The notes beneath the pieces are model-generated. The model was given only the letters and a program-made list of their open reading frames with translations. It ran no database searches and was not told the origin of the DNA. Made by a program: the position numbers and the translations under genes. From assembly GCA_017459225.1 (NCBI GenBank), contig JAFUDL010000026.1, forward strand, positions 1 through 15,830: a stretch of DNA of 15,830 nt. The letters run 5' to 3'. The DNA comes from Kiritimatiellia bacterium (GTDB lineage Bacteria > Verrucomicrobiota > Kiritimatiellia > RFP12 > UBA1067). The stretch's first letter is position 1; the number at the start of each line of letters is the position of its first letter. Below are positions 1 to 8,161 of the stretch, in pieces.

Positions 1-1
1 C

Positions 2-994
2 ATCTGCAGCGACCCTGCAAAGGCATGGGAGCAGTGCTTTCACGAGCCGTACAGCCCCATCTGGGCAAAGACCGTGAAGGGCTACACCTTCATCGGCGCG
101 CACTGGGGCAACGAGAAGGATCTCGATGCCTTCTTGCAGAAGAACGCCGACAGGCTCAACCTGCGCGGCGGCAGGCCGTTCTTCTACACGCAGCATCCGC
201 ATCCCGGCAACACCGTGCAGGGACCGTGGGCGTGGGGCAACGATGGAGGCGTGGCGACGCGCGCTTTGGAGAAGTTTCCGAACGCCGTCGCGTTCTCAGG
301 CCACTCCCACTACTCGATCACCGACGAGCGCAGCATCTGGCAGGGCAAGTTCACCTCCATCGGCACGAGCTCGCTCAGGTACATCTTCTCGCAGTACTGG
401 CGCGACACCGGCGAGGCCCACAACGGCATCGTCAAGCAGATGAAGATGCTGCCTGAGAGCACGGGGCGCCAGGGGATGCTCGTGAGGGTGTACGACGACA
501 GGATGGCGATCGAGCGCCGCGAGTTTGTGTACGGCGAGAGCCTGGGCGAGGACTGGGTAGTGCCGCTCGACGGGTCGCGTCCGTTCGCGTTCGAGCCGCG
601 CAGCGAGAAGAAGATCGCGCCGGCGTTCGCGTCCGGCGCGAAGGTAGGCGTGAAGCGCGCGAAGGGCAGGAACCGCCGCGGCAAGGAGGCCGACCAGATC
701 ACCGTGAGCTTCCCGGCGGCGTTGCCGAGCGCTACGTCGCGCGTGCACGACTACGAGGTGACGGCGCTCGCGTACCATGAGGACGTGGACTACCCCGTGG
801 CGACGAAGCGCGTTCTCTCCGAGAGCTACTTCCTGTCGCCCAAGCGCGAGGCGAAGACGGGGCACATCGTGTTCGCCGTCTCGGAGCTGGGCGGCGTCAA
901 GGAGGTGCGCTTCGCGGTGCGTCCTCTTGAGTGCTTCGGGCACAAGGGCCCGGAGATATATTCACAGATGTTCTCATTGGCGGACTCAAAATGA
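2..994 (+). CDS. calcineurin-like metallophosphoesterase, 5'-truncated by the window edge
   Basis: The frame is open from base 2 with no stop before the TGA at 992-994, so the true start lies upstream; the GTG at 74 is internal. About 330 residues are visible. The left half carries the C-terminal metal-binding motifs of a calcineurin-type phosphoesterase: a TQHPHPG stretch near base 190 and a GHSH motif (FSGHSHYS, histidines at 302-304 and 308-310), followed by a typical strand ending in TSIGTSSLRYI. The N-terminal DxH, GD and GNH motifs must lie outside the window. Residues after about base 560 form a basic linker and then a beta-rich C-terminal domain of unknown role. Substrate cannot be deduced; such proteins hydrolyse phosphomono- or phosphodiesters and are often exported, but the N-terminus that would show a signal peptide is missing. 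The stop overlaps the citrate synthase start, so the two genes are probably in one transcript. Confidence 0.85.
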   Translation: MCSDPAKAWEQCFHEPYSPIWAKTVKGYTFIGAHWGNEKDLDAFLQKNADRLNLRGGRPFFYTQHPHPGNTVQGPWAWGNDGGVATRALEKFPNAVAFSGHSHYSITDERSIWQGKFTSIGTSSLRYIFSQYWRDTGEAHNGIVKQMKMLPESTGRQGMLVRVYDDRMAIERREFVYGESLGEDWVVPLDGSRPFAFEPRSEKKIAPAFASGAKVGVKRAKGRNRRGKEADQITVSFPAALPSATSRVHDYEVTALAYHEDVDYPVATKRVLSESYFLSPKREAKTGHIVFAVSELGGVKEVRFAVRPLECFGHKGPEIYSQMFSLADSK

Positions 995-2343
995 TTAATC
1001 CCGCATGGATAAAGGCGCGCGCTGCGGACGTGCGGCGCGCCGACCTGATTGACCCGAAGCTCTACGAGCGCTACAACGTCAAGCGCGGCCTCCGCAACGC
1101 CGACGGAACGGGCGTGCTGGTGGGCCTCTCAACCATTGGCAACGTGCATGGCTACGTCATGGACGAAGGCGAGAAGACCCCCGTGCCCGGCGTGCTGTAC
1201 TACCGCGGCGTCAACGTGGAGGACCTCGTGCGCAGCTGCCAGAGCGAGAAGCGCCTCGGCTTCGAGGAGGCCGCGTACCTGCTTCTCTTCGGCGAGCTGC
1301 CCTCGCGCTCGCGCCTGGAGGAGTGGCAGACGATCCTCGCGGAGCACCGCCGCCTGCCCGAGGGCTTCAAGGAGAACGCGATCATGCGCGCGCCAGGCAA
1401 GGACATCATGAACGCCATCGCGCGCGCCGTCCTCACCGCCTACGCATATGATTCCACGCCAGATCTGCTCGACATCGAGACGAATCTGCGCCAGGCCGTG
1501 GAGCTGATCGCCGGCTTCCCCACGATCGCCGCGTACGCCTACCAGGCTAAGGCCCACTACCACCTCGGCCACTCGCTGATGATGCGTTACCCCGATCCCC
1601 TCAAGGGCACGGCGGAGAACCTGCTCGCGATGATCCGCGAGGACGGCCACTGCACGCGCCTCGAGGCGGAGACGCTGGACCTTGCGCTCATTCTCCACGC
1701 CGAACATGGTGGCGGAAACAACTCCAGCTTCGTCACGCACGTCATATCGTCCGCGTTCTCCGACATGTACTCCACCGTGGCCGCGGCGGCGCTTTCGCTG
1801 AAGGGCGGCCGCCATGGCGGCGCCAATCTGCGCGTGGTGCGCCAGATGGCGGAGATCCGCAAGAACGTGCACCGCTGGTCCGACGAAGGCGAGCTCGCCG
1901 ACTATCTCGCGCGCATCGTCGCGAAGGAGGCCGGCGATGGTTCTGGGCTAGTGTACGGCCTTGGCCACGCAGTGTACACGCTCTCGGATCCCCGCGCTGT
2001 GCTGCTGAAGGAGAAGGCCCGCGCGCTTGCGGAGGCGGATGGACGTCTGGAGGAGTTCGCCCTCTACGACGCGCTCGAGCGCATTGGTCCGGAAGTGATA
2101 CGCAAGGCGCATCCCGGCGCGCGCGAGGTGTGCGCGAACGTTGACCTCTACAGCGGCTTCGTGTATGACATGCTGGGCATCCCGCAGGATCTCTACACGC
2201 CGATCTTCGCGGTGGGGCGCGTGGTGGGATGGTGCGCCCACAGAATGGAGGAGCTGCACAACGCAGGCCCGATAATCCGTCCCGCCTACAAGCCCATCTT
2301 CAAGGCGCGCGCCTACGTGCCGATCGAGGAGAGAGGCGCATGA
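991..2343 (+). CDS. gltA: citrate synthase (citrate/2-methylcitrate synthase family)
   Basis: A 450-residue citrate synthase, which condenses acetyl-CoA (or propionyl-CoA) with oxaloacetate at the entry to the TCA cycle or glutamate synthesis. The catalytic residues are all visible: the HAEHGGGNNSS segment (His236/His239), GLGHAVY (His326) and NVDLYSG (Asp385), plus a C-terminal FAVGRVVGW substrate-binding segment. The N-terminal VKRGLRNADGTGV and LYYRGVNVEDL blocks place it with the roughly 450-residue citrate synthases of anaerobes such as clostridia, as I recall that group, rather than the E. coli hexameric type. I chose the ATG at 991 because it overlaps the preceding stop (ATGA) and leaves the usual roughly 30 residues before the VKRGLRN block; a GTG at 931 would add 20 residues copied from the upstream gene's other frame. 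Only weak Shine-Dalgarno-like bases precede it, consistent with coupling. Methylcitrate activity cannot be excluded from sequence alone. Confidence 0.93.
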   Translation: MINPAWIKARAADVRRADLIDPKLYERYNVKRGLRNADGTGVLVGLSTIGNVHGYVMDEGEKTPVPGVLYYRGVNVEDLVRSCQSEKRLGFEEAAYLLLFGELPSRSRLEEWQTILAEHRRLPEGFKENAIMRAPGKDIMNAIARAVLTAYAYDSTPDLLDIETNLRQAVELIAGFPTIAAYAYQAKAHYHLGHSLMMRYPDPLKGTAENLLAMIREDGHCTRLEAETLDLALILHAEHGGGNNSSFVTHVISSAFSDMYSTVAAAALSLKGGRHGGANLRVVRQMAEIRKNVHRWSDEGELADYLARIVAKEAGDGSGLVYGLGHAVYTLSDPRAVLLKEKARALAEADGRLEEFALYDALERIGPEVIRKAHPGAREVCANVDLYSGFVYDMLGIPQDLYTPIFAVGRVVGWCAHRMEELHNAGPIIRPAYKPIFKARAYVPIEERGA

Positions 2344-3443
2344 TCAGAAACGCAGCGGAGCTTGCAGAGACGTGCGCAGCCCTGCGAAAGGGCGGCGTTG
2401 CGGCGCTCGACACCGAGTTCGTGTGGCGCGGCACGTACAGGCCGCTCCTGTCGCTGGTGCAGCTGGGCGCGGAAGACGGCACGAGCTGGATGGAGGACTG
2501 CCTGCTCGGGCTCGGCACCGCGCCGCTTGCGGAGCTGCTGCAGGACGCATCGACGGTGAAGGTGCTACACGACGCGCATCAGGACCTCGACCATCTCTTC
2601 CACTATACCGGCGCGTTGCCGGCGAACGTCTTCGACACGCAGCTCGCAGCCGCCTTCGCGGGCCTTCCCGCGCGCCTCTCGCTCCAGAAGCTTCTCACAG
2701 AGACAGTGGGCATAACGCTGCCGAAGACCGAGACCATGACGGACTGGACGCAGCGTCCGCTCACCCCGCAGCAGATGAGCTACGCCCTCGACGACGTGCG
2801 CTATCTCGGCGAGGCGCGCGCAGAGCTCATCGAGCGCGCCCGCAAGCTGGGCACCCTCGCGTGGATGGAGGAGGAGATGCGCGTGTACGAGGATCCCTCG
2901 CTATACGGCGACCCCGATCCAGAGGAGCAGTGGAAGCGGGTGAAGTGCGGCAAAGTGCGCCTTGACGGACGCGGACTCGCCTGCCTGCGCGCCCTCGCCG
3001 CGACCCGCGAGCGCATGGCGTTGGAATGGAACATTCCGCGGGCCTGGCTGGCAGACGACGCGTCGCTCGCCGAGATGGCGGCCGATGGGCCGAAGGACTC
3101 CGCAAGGCTGCGCTTCCGCCACCGTCTGCGCAACCGCGGCCAGCAGGCTCTCGTTGCGGCGGCGTTCGCGAAGGCGCTCAAGGAGGGCGCGGCTGTGCCT
3201 GAGGAGGAATGTCCCGTAGACTTCCACCCGCACTACATCTCCGAGGTCAAGGAGGCCGCGGATGAAGCGATGGAATTCATGCGCCAGCGCGCCGAGGAGC
3301 TGCACGTGGATCCTGCTGTGATCGCGAACAGGGCGACGGTGACGGCGTGGGTGGACGATCCCGGCGATCCGGAGAACCCCCTCGCCGGCGGCTGGCGCTA
3401 CGAAGTCGTGGGGCGCGACATTGCGGAGAAGTTCGAGGTCTAG
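2340..3443 (+). CDS. rnd: ribonuclease D
   Basis: A 367-residue protein close to the length of E. coli RNase D (about 375). It is a DEDDy 3'-5' exoribonuclease, which trims tRNA precursors and other structured RNA ends in the cytoplasm. Exo I is the LDTEF motif (Asp24, Glu26), Exo II is LHDAHQDLDHL (Asp82), and Exo III is SYALDDVRYL (Tyr148, Asp152), preceded by the family-typical MTDWTQRPLTPQQ. An HRDC-like helical region follows from about residue 210 (CLRALAATRERMALEWNIPR), with a second such region toward the C-terminus. The ATG at 2340 overlaps the citrate synthase TGA (ATGA), indicating translational coupling. It ends at a TAG (3441-3443) located immediately before the Shine-Dalgarno of the next gene, so this amber codon looks like a normal stop. 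Confidence 0.92.
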   Translation: MIRNAAELAETCAALRKGGVAALDTEFVWRGTYRPLLSLVQLGAEDGTSWMEDCLLGLGTAPLAELLQDASTVKVLHDAHQDLDHLFHYTGALPANVFDTQLAAAFAGLPARLSLQKLLTETVGITLPKTETMTDWTQRPLTPQQMSYALDDVRYLGEARAELIERARKLGTLAWMEEEMRVYEDPSLYGDPDPEEQWKRVKCGKVRLDGRGLACLRALAATRERMALEWNIPRAWLADDASLAEMAADGPKDSARLRFRHRLRNRGQQALVAAAFAKALKEGAAVPEEECPVDFHPHYISEVKEAADEAMEFMRQRAEELHVDPAVIANRATVTAWVDDPGDPENPLAGGWRYEVVGRDIAEKFEV

Positions 3444-3462
3444 AGAGCGAGGTGGAAATAGC

Positions 3463-4656
3463 ATGGAAAGAGGAGAGCTTGACGCGGCGCTTGCCGAGGA
3501 GATACGGGCCCGCACGCTGGGCGAAGGGTTCATGAAGATCGTGCAGACCGTGCGCCGCAACGGCAAGACGTTCCGCATCTCGATGCGTCCCGTTGCGATA
3601 GGCGGCGAGACGCGCTACCAGGCGGAGATGGTGGACGACGGAACGGTGCGCGTGAAGAACTTCGACGCGAACGGCGCTGCAGAGGGGCTTGAGGAGATCA
3701 TCGCGCAGAAGGGCGCAAGAGACCTCCACCTGATGACTGCGAAGGGAGACCTCCACGTGCGCGTGACGCGCAAGGGGCACGTGATGGCCACGCGCAGCGC
3801 GGAGATGGACCGCGTGGCGGTGGTGCAGCCGCACGACCGCGTGAAGAAGACGCCTCTTGCGTCGTTCAATTCGTCCGCGCTCCTGCGCGTGACCGGCCTT
3901 GCCGATGGCGACGGGCGCATACGCGCCTCGCAGCGCGGCAAGTACGACCAGGTGAACGAGTTCCTGAAGGTGGTGGACGACGTGATCAAGGACGAGCCGG
4001 GCGACAGGCCGTTCACCGTTGTGGACTGCGGATGCGGCAAGGCGTATCTCACGCTTGCGCTCTGCATGTATCTTGCGGAAGTGAAGAAGTTCGCCGACGT
4101 TAGGGTGGTGGGCGTTGACAGGCGCGAGGACGTGGTGGCCGCAGCCTCCAAGATGGCCGGACAGCTGGGGCTCGATGGAAAGGCTGTGTTCGCGAAGGCT
4201 GACCTCACGGAGTTCGATCTCGCGAAGTTTGTTCCGTTCGGATGTGACGAAGCCATCTCCATCGAGCGGGCGGACATGGTGGTTTCGCTCCATGCTTGCG
4301 ACACGGCGACCGACGAGGCGCTTGCGCGAGGCGTTGAATGGCGCGCGCGCTACATCGTCTCGGCTCCCTGCTGCCAGCACGAGCTGCAGAAGGCGCTCGG
4401 CGGAGGCGCGGCGAAGGGTGCGCAGGCGTTTGCGGGGCTTCTGCGCCACGGAATACTGCGCGAGAGGCTGTGCGATCTGCTGACGGACGCCTTCAGGGCG
4501 CAGCTGCTGCGCATTCTCGGCTTCAGGACGCAGGTGGTGGAGTTCGTCTCGCCCGACGCGACGGCGCGTAACATTCTTCTGCGCGCGGAGTTCGGCGTGA
4601 AGCCCGGCCAGGCGGCGGCGGTGAGCGAGTATCTTGACCTGCGCGACTTCTGGTAG
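3463..4656 (+). CDS. class I SAM-dependent methyltransferase (Methyltransf_32-like)
   Basis: A 397-residue protein with a poorly conserved N-terminal half and a Rossmann-type methyltransferase domain from about residue 180. The SAM-binding glycine motif is VVDCGCGKAYLT (Asp188, Gly190, Gly192), followed by VVGVDRRED. Downstream are SLHACDTATDEAL (His277) and the paired cysteines of IVSAPCCQHE (Cys303, Cys304). The HACDTATD and PCCQHE motifs recall the Methyltransf_32 family (the GSTCD/METTL25-type domain); the substrate, possibly RNA, is not known to me. The ATG at 3463 is preceded by a good Shine-Dalgarno (GCGAGGTGG, 3447-3455) and lies 19 bases after the rnd stop. The annotated end is the amber codon at 4654-4656, but the frame continues convincingly to a TGA at 4720-4722, so the functional protein may be 418 residues, or this copy may be slightly truncated. 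Confidence 0.85.
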   Translation: MERGELDAALAEEIRARTLGEGFMKIVQTVRRNGKTFRISMRPVAIGGETRYQAEMVDDGTVRVKNFDANGAAEGLEEIIAQKGARDLHLMTAKGDLHVRVTRKGHVMATRSAEMDRVAVVQPHDRVKKTPLASFNSSALLRVTGLADGDGRIRASQRGKYDQVNEFLKVVDDVIKDEPGDRPFTVVDCGCGKAYLTLALCMYLAEVKKFADVRVVGVDRREDVVAAASKMAGQLGLDGKAVFAKADLTEFDLAKFVPFGCDEAISIERADMVVSLHACDTATDEALARGVEWRARYIVSAPCCQHELQKALGGGAAKGAQAFAGLLRHGILRERLCDLLTDAFRAQLLRILGFRTQVVEFVSPDATARNILLRAEFGVKPGQAAAVSEYLDLRDFW

Positions 4657-4722
4657 GTCACGCCGTGGCTCGAGACGCGCCTAAAGGGCATGCTCGAGAA
4701 GCATCTCGTGAAGTACGAGTGA
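4657..4722 (+). other. in-frame coding-like extension after the amber stop of the methyltransferase
   Basis: Read in the methyltransferase frame, the 21 codons after TAG encode VTPWLETRLKG and then MLEKHLVKYE before a TGA. Nearly all third codon positions are G or C, matching the surrounding genes. The junction reads ...LRDFW-TAG-VTPWLE..., which resembles the C-terminus I expect in this methyltransferase family (an aromatic FW/FY, then V-x-P-x-LE). The Shine-Dalgarno of the next gene starts only after the TGA. This stretch is therefore probably the original C-terminus, separated by one nonsense codon or read through; a sequencing error is also possible. Confidence 0.6.
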
Positions 4723-4737
4723 AATTGGAGGTGTGGA

Positions 4738-4989
4738 ATGCCGATGTATGTTTACGAGGCCAAGGAGCCGGAGAAGGGGTGCGCGAAGTGCGCGAAGGGC
4801 TTTGAGATCATGCAGTCGATCAACGACCCGAAGCTCGAGAAGTGTCCAGATTGTGGGGCGGCGATTTTCCGCGTGATCCAGGCGCCTGGACTTGGACGCA
4901 GCCAGACCGATCTCAACTACCGCGCAAAGCGCGCGGGCTTCAAGTGCCTCAAGAAGGTCCAAAAGGGCGAATACGAGACGATTTATTGA
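4738..4989 (+). CDS. FmdB-type zinc-ribbon regulatory-like protein
   Basis: An 83-residue protein starting MPMYVYE, the typical FmdB-family opening, with two cysteine pairs for one zinc: Cys15-x2-Cys18 and Cys36-x2-Cys39 (KCPDCG), separated by the conserved FEIMQSINDP segment. The family is widespread and usually annotated as a putative regulator; its biochemical role is not established. Compared with the common form the first knuckle is preceded by a short extra segment (AKEPEKG). The C-terminal 40 residues are basic and lack recognisable motifs beyond a GLGRSQTD stretch. A strong Shine-Dalgarno, GGAGGTG at 4727-4733, sits four bases before the ATG. It is the last gene of the left-hand run; no convincing terminator follows. 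Confidence 0.85.
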   Translation: MPMYVYEAKEPEKGCAKCAKGFEIMQSINDPKLEKCPDCGAAIFRVIQAPGLGRSQTDLNYRAKRAGFKCLKKVQKGEYETIY

Positions 4990-5090
4990 GCGGCAAAACG
5001 ACAGATTGCGCCCTCGCGTGACATATTGGAATTGAACGTTCCTGACGAGGTGCTTGCGGGGCGGTCTATCGCCTAGAGAGAAAAAGTGAC
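4990..5090. other. intergenic boundary between housekeeping run and R-M operon
   Basis: This 101-bp gap marks the transition to the restriction-modification operon. I see no tRNA, integrase site or strong inverted repeat. An eight-base palindrome GAACGTTC lies at 5034-5041 and a TTGCGC at 5006-5011 could be a poor -35, but no -10 of matching quality is at the right distance. Only a weak purine-rich stretch (GAGAGAAAAAG) precedes the hsdM start. Confidence 0.4.
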
Positions 5091-6872
5091 ATGAACGAGC
5101 GAAAAGACCAGGTTAAAAGAGACGCGGGGAAGACCATTCAGGAGAAGGCGAATGTCCTGTGGGATGTCGCCAACTCGCTTGCAGGGTTGTACAAGCCGCA
5201 CGAATACGGTCTCGTGATTCTGCCGATGGCGGTTGTGAAGCGCTTTCACGACTGCCTGCTGCCGACTTTCGACAAGGTGCAGAAGGAATATGCCGCAAAG
5301 AAGCACCTTCAGGTGAAGGAGGCGTTTCTCAAGGCCGCATCAGGCTACAACTTCTACAACACGTCGAAGTTTACGTTCGAGACGCTTCTCGCCGATCCCA
5401 AGAACATCGCTTCAAACTTCCGCGACTATCTGAACGGCTTTTCAGAAAATGTGAGAGACGTCCTTGAGCAGATGAAGTTCGAGGATCAGATCGCGACGAT
5501 GGAGAAGGGCGGTGTTCTCTATCAGGTGATATCCGACTTCAATTCCGCCAAGGCCGACATGTCGCCCGAGAAGGTCGCCACAAACGACATGGGCTACATC
5601 TTCGAGAATCTTGTCGCCCGCTTTTCGGAAAGCTACGACGAACAGGCCGGAGCTCACTTCACCTCCCGTGACATCATCTACCTCATGTGCGACGTGCTGA
5701 CTGTATTCGGTACTGGCGAGCGTGGCTCGTCCAAGACGGTCTATGACATGACGATGGGAACCTCCCAGATGCTGACGTGCATGGAGGACCGGCTCAAGGA
5801 GGTCGATCCCGAAATCGAGGTGACGAATTTCGGGCAGGAGTTCAATCCTTTTACATTCGGCATTGCCAAGGCCGACATGCTCATTCGCGGCGGCAATCCC
5901 GACAACATGCGCTACGGCAACACGCTCTCCGATGACAAGTTCCCCGGTTTCAAGTTCGACTACGTCATTTCCAATCCGCCTTTCGGCATTGACTGGAAGG
6001 TCGAGGCGAAGGAGGTGGAGCGCGAGGCGTCTCAGGGCGACGCTGGGCGCTTCGGCGTGGGGTTGCCGTCCAAGAGCGACGGGCAGATGCTCTTCATGCT
6101 CAACGGAATCGCGAAGCTCAAGGACGACGGACGCATGGCGATCATCCAGAACGGCTCGTCGCTCTTTTCGGGCGACGCCGGGTCGGGGCCGAGCGAGATT
6201 CGCCGCCATATCATCGAGAACGACTGGCTTGAGGCGATCATACAGCTGCCGAACGACAGCTTCTACAACACCGGAATCGCTACTTATGTGTGGGTGATAA
6301 CAAAGGCCAAGCCCCGCGAGAGAAAGGGCAAGGTGCAGCTAATCGACGCCTCGAAATGCTGCGAGGCGCGCCGCAAGTCGATCGGCAACAAGCGCGTTGA
6401 TATCGCGGAGAATTGCCGCAAGGCGATAATCAAGGCGTACCGGGACTTCGAGACGAGAAGCTACCGCTTCTCGAACGGAACAGGCTCGGCGGAACTAGAG
6501 GTTAAAAGCCATATCTTCACCAACAGCGCCTTCGGCTACACGAAGATCGTCGTCGAGTCGCCGCTTGTCGAGGATGGGAAGAAGGTTTTGAAGAAAGGGA
6601 AGCCCGTTGCCGACACGGCGAAACGCGACACGGAGAGCGTACCATTGGGCGAAGATATCGAAGCCTACATGAAGCGCGAGGTGCTGCCCTACAACCCCGA
6701 GGCATGGGTTGACAATGCAAAGAGCAAAGTCGGCTACGAAATTCCTTTTACACGCACGTTCTACGAATACAAGCCTATCGAAAAGGCCGACGCGATCATG
6801 GGGCGCATCAAAGAACACGAAGCGAGACTGGGCGCGATGCTGGGCAAGCTTTTCGGAAAGGGCAATCGCTAA
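5091..6872 (+). CDS. hsdM: type I restriction-modification system, DNA methyltransferase subunit HsdM
   Basis: A 593-residue N6-adenine methyltransferase subunit. With HsdS it forms the M2S modification enzyme, and with HsdR the restriction complex. The N-terminal helical HsdM domain (about residues 10-170; ANVLWDVANSLAGL, YGLVILPMAVVKRF) is followed by AGAHFTSRDIIYLM. SAM-binding motif I is VYDMTMGTSQML (Asp219, Gly223), a known HsdM variant of the usual DPxxGTG. Catalytic motif IV is ISNPPFGIDW (Asn295-Pro-Pro-Phe298), the gamma-type N6A signature. The C-terminal part carries the GNKRVDIAE and YNPEAWVDN segments seen in this HsdM subgroup. The start is the first ATG of the conserved N-terminus; its Shine-Dalgarno is weak. 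The stop TAA shares its final A with the hsdS start (TAATG), so the two are coupled. Confidence 0.95.
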   Translation: MNERKDQVKRDAGKTIQEKANVLWDVANSLAGLYKPHEYGLVILPMAVVKRFHDCLLPTFDKVQKEYAAKKHLQVKEAFLKAASGYNFYNTSKFTFETLLADPKNIASNFRDYLNGFSENVRDVLEQMKFEDQIATMEKGGVLYQVISDFNSAKADMSPEKVATNDMGYIFENLVARFSESYDEQAGAHFTSRDIIYLMCDVLTVFGTGERGSSKTVYDMTMGTSQMLTCMEDRLKEVDPEIEVTNFGQEFNPFTFGIAKADMLIRGGNPDNMRYGNTLSDDKFPGFKFDYVISNPPFGIDWKVEAKEVEREASQGDAGRFGVGLPSKSDGQMLFMLNGIAKLKDDGRMAIIQNGSSLFSGDAGSGPSEIRRHIIENDWLEAIIQLPNDSFYNTGIATYVWVITKAKPRERKGKVQLIDASKCCEARRKSIGNKRVDIAENCRKAIIKAYRDFETRSYRFSNGTGSAELEVKSHIFTNSAFGYTKIVVESPLVEDGKKVLKKGKPVADTAKRDTESVPLGEDIEAYMKREVLPYNPEAWVDNAKSKVGYEIPFTRTFYEYKPIEKADAIMGRIKEHEARLGAMLGKLFGKGNR

Positions 6873-8161
6873 TGGCGCGGAAGATGCGGGATATCGGCGT
6901 CGCTGCGGGGAAGATTTTTCACGCAGAGGCGCAGAGAGGCAGAGGCGCAGAGAAGAAGATGCGCGATAGCGGCGTCGATTGGATCGGCAAAATTCCAGAG
7001 GGGTGGGAGGTGATGCGGTTGAAAAGTATCTTTGAATATCGCAAAGGTCTTTCTATCACCAAGGCCGATCTTACCCCAACAGGGATACCTGTAATAAGTT
7101 ATGGGCAGATTCATTCCAAGGAAAATACTGGTACTCATCTTCAAGACTCTCTTTTACGGTTTGTGCCAATGAAGTATCTTGAATCAGATAGCGACTGCCT
7201 ATTGCACGAAGATGACTTTGTTTTTGCTGATACATCAGAAGATTTGGAAGGCCTTGGGAATTGCGCTTATGTTGATAGGGAAAATAAAATATTCGCTGGC
7301 TATCACACAATTGTTTTTCGGCCAAATGCAACGCAACGAGGTAGGCAGTTTTTTTGCTATTTAGCTTACCTCTTTAAGACTGATATTTGGCGGTCTCAGT
7401 TTAGAGCCAAGGCACTTGGAATCAAGGTTTACAGCCTTTCGCAAAGATTGCTCAACGATTGCAGTTTAATCCTTCCTCCCCTTGCCGAGCAGAAGGCGAT
7501 AGCGGCGTATCTTGACGAGAAGTGCGCGGCGATAGACGCGGCGGTGACAGAGGCGAAAAAAGGTATTGAGGAATACAAGTCGTGGAAGAAGTCGCTTATC
7601 TTCGCGGCTGTCAATGGCGAATGGAAGAAGAGACGGTTACGATTTCTTGCGGATATTACGACTGGAAACAAAGACACTCAGGATGCGGAACCTGAAGGCG
7701 CATATCCGTTTTATGTTCGCTCGCCAATTGTCGAGAGGAGCAGTAGCTATACTTTTGAGGGGCCAGGTATCTTGATGGCTGGTGACGGCGCTGGAGCCGG
7801 GCGGGTATTTCATTATGCGGAAGGCAAGTATGCCGTACATCAGCGAGTTTACCGCATATATAACTTCCTGGGTATTGAAGGGCGATTTCTTTTGTATTCG
7901 TTGGGAGCCATTTTCCCCTTGGAAATGGACAAGGGGAGCGCTCAATCAACAGTACCTTCAGTAAGACTGCCTATGCTAAAGGATTTACCAATACCATTGC
8001 CTCCCCTCCCCGAGCAACAGGCCATAGCCGATTATCTTGATGGGAAGTGCGCGGCGATTGATGCGTTGGTGGCGGAGAAGGAGGCGCTTATCGCCGATCT
8101 CGAGGCCTACAAGAAATCGCTCATTTTCGAAGTCGTCACTGGCAAGCGGGAGGTGGCGTGA
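6872..8161 (+). CDS. hsdS: type I restriction-modification system, specificity subunit HsdS
   Basis: A 429-residue specificity subunit that recognises the two halves of the bipartite target. It has two target-recognition domains (about residues 45-200 and 245-375), each followed by a conserved helical spacer: LAEQKAIAAYLDEKCAAID and LPEQQAIADYLDGKCAAID. These spacers give a direct DNA repeat at 7475-7540 and 8000-8065. The target-recognition segments (about 7010-7470 and 7625-7995) are clearly more AT-rich than the spacers, the usual mark of domain exchange between strains. The N-terminus is odd: the expected MRDSGVDWIGKIPEGWEV opening begins only at residue 30 (ATG 6959) and is preceded by a partial copy (MRDIGV) and repeat-encoded residues FHAEAQRGRGAEKK. 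I keep the ATG at 6872 because it overlaps the hsdM stop; 6884 and 6959 are alternatives. Confidence 0.93.
   Translation: MARKMRDIGVAAGKIFHAEAQRGRGAEKKMRDSGVDWIGKIPEGWEVMRLKSIFEYRKGLSITKADLTPTGIPVISYGQIHSKENTGTHLQDSLLRFVPMKYLESDSDCLLHEDDFVFADTSEDLEGLGNCAYVDRENKIFAGYHTIVFRPNATQRGRQFFCYLAYLFKTDIWRSQFRAKALGIKVYSLSQRLLNDCSLILPPLAEQKAIAAYLDEKCAAIDAAVTEAKKGIEEYKSWKKSLIFAAVNGEWKKRRLRFLADITTGNKDTQDAEPEGAYPFYVRSPIVERSSSYTFEGPGILMAGDGAGAGRVFHYAEGKYAVHQRVYRIYNFLGIEGRFLLYSLGAIFPLEMDKGSAQSTVPSVRLPMLKDLPIPLPPLPEQQAIADYLDGKCAAIDALVAEKEALIADLEAYKKSLIFEVVTGKREVA
6881..6977 (+). repeat. dispersed 'cgcagaggcgcagag' repeat flanked by a 22-bp direct repeat, inside hsdS
   Basis: Bases 6918-6954 contain the low-complexity dispersed repeat whose forward translation reads HAEAQRGRGAE and whose reverse reads LCASASLRLCVK, a motif seen scattered in many unrelated bacterial genomes. 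Its core is a tandem 16-mer (GCAGAGGCGCAGAGAG at 6923-6938 and a 15/16 copy at 6939-6954). It is bracketed by two copies of a 22-base sequence starting at 6881 and 6956 that match at 20 positions. The offset is 75 bases, so the insertion keeps hsdS in frame. Confidence 0.8.

Noticed and set aside
296..943. Long reverse-strand open frames (also 3277-4449, 9444-10457, 10482-11591, 13331-14746)
   Set aside because: They lie opposite well-recognised genes, have repetitive Arg/Leu/His/Val-rich translations, and are expected shadows in GC-rich DNA.
5034..5041. GAACGTTC palindrome as island attachment site
   Set aside because: It is short and no matching copy was seen at the other end of the operon around 13399-13447.
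5006..5071. Possible hsdM promoter
   Set aside because: TTGCGC, TTGAAC and TTGCGG are present but none has an acceptable -10 at 15-19 bases.
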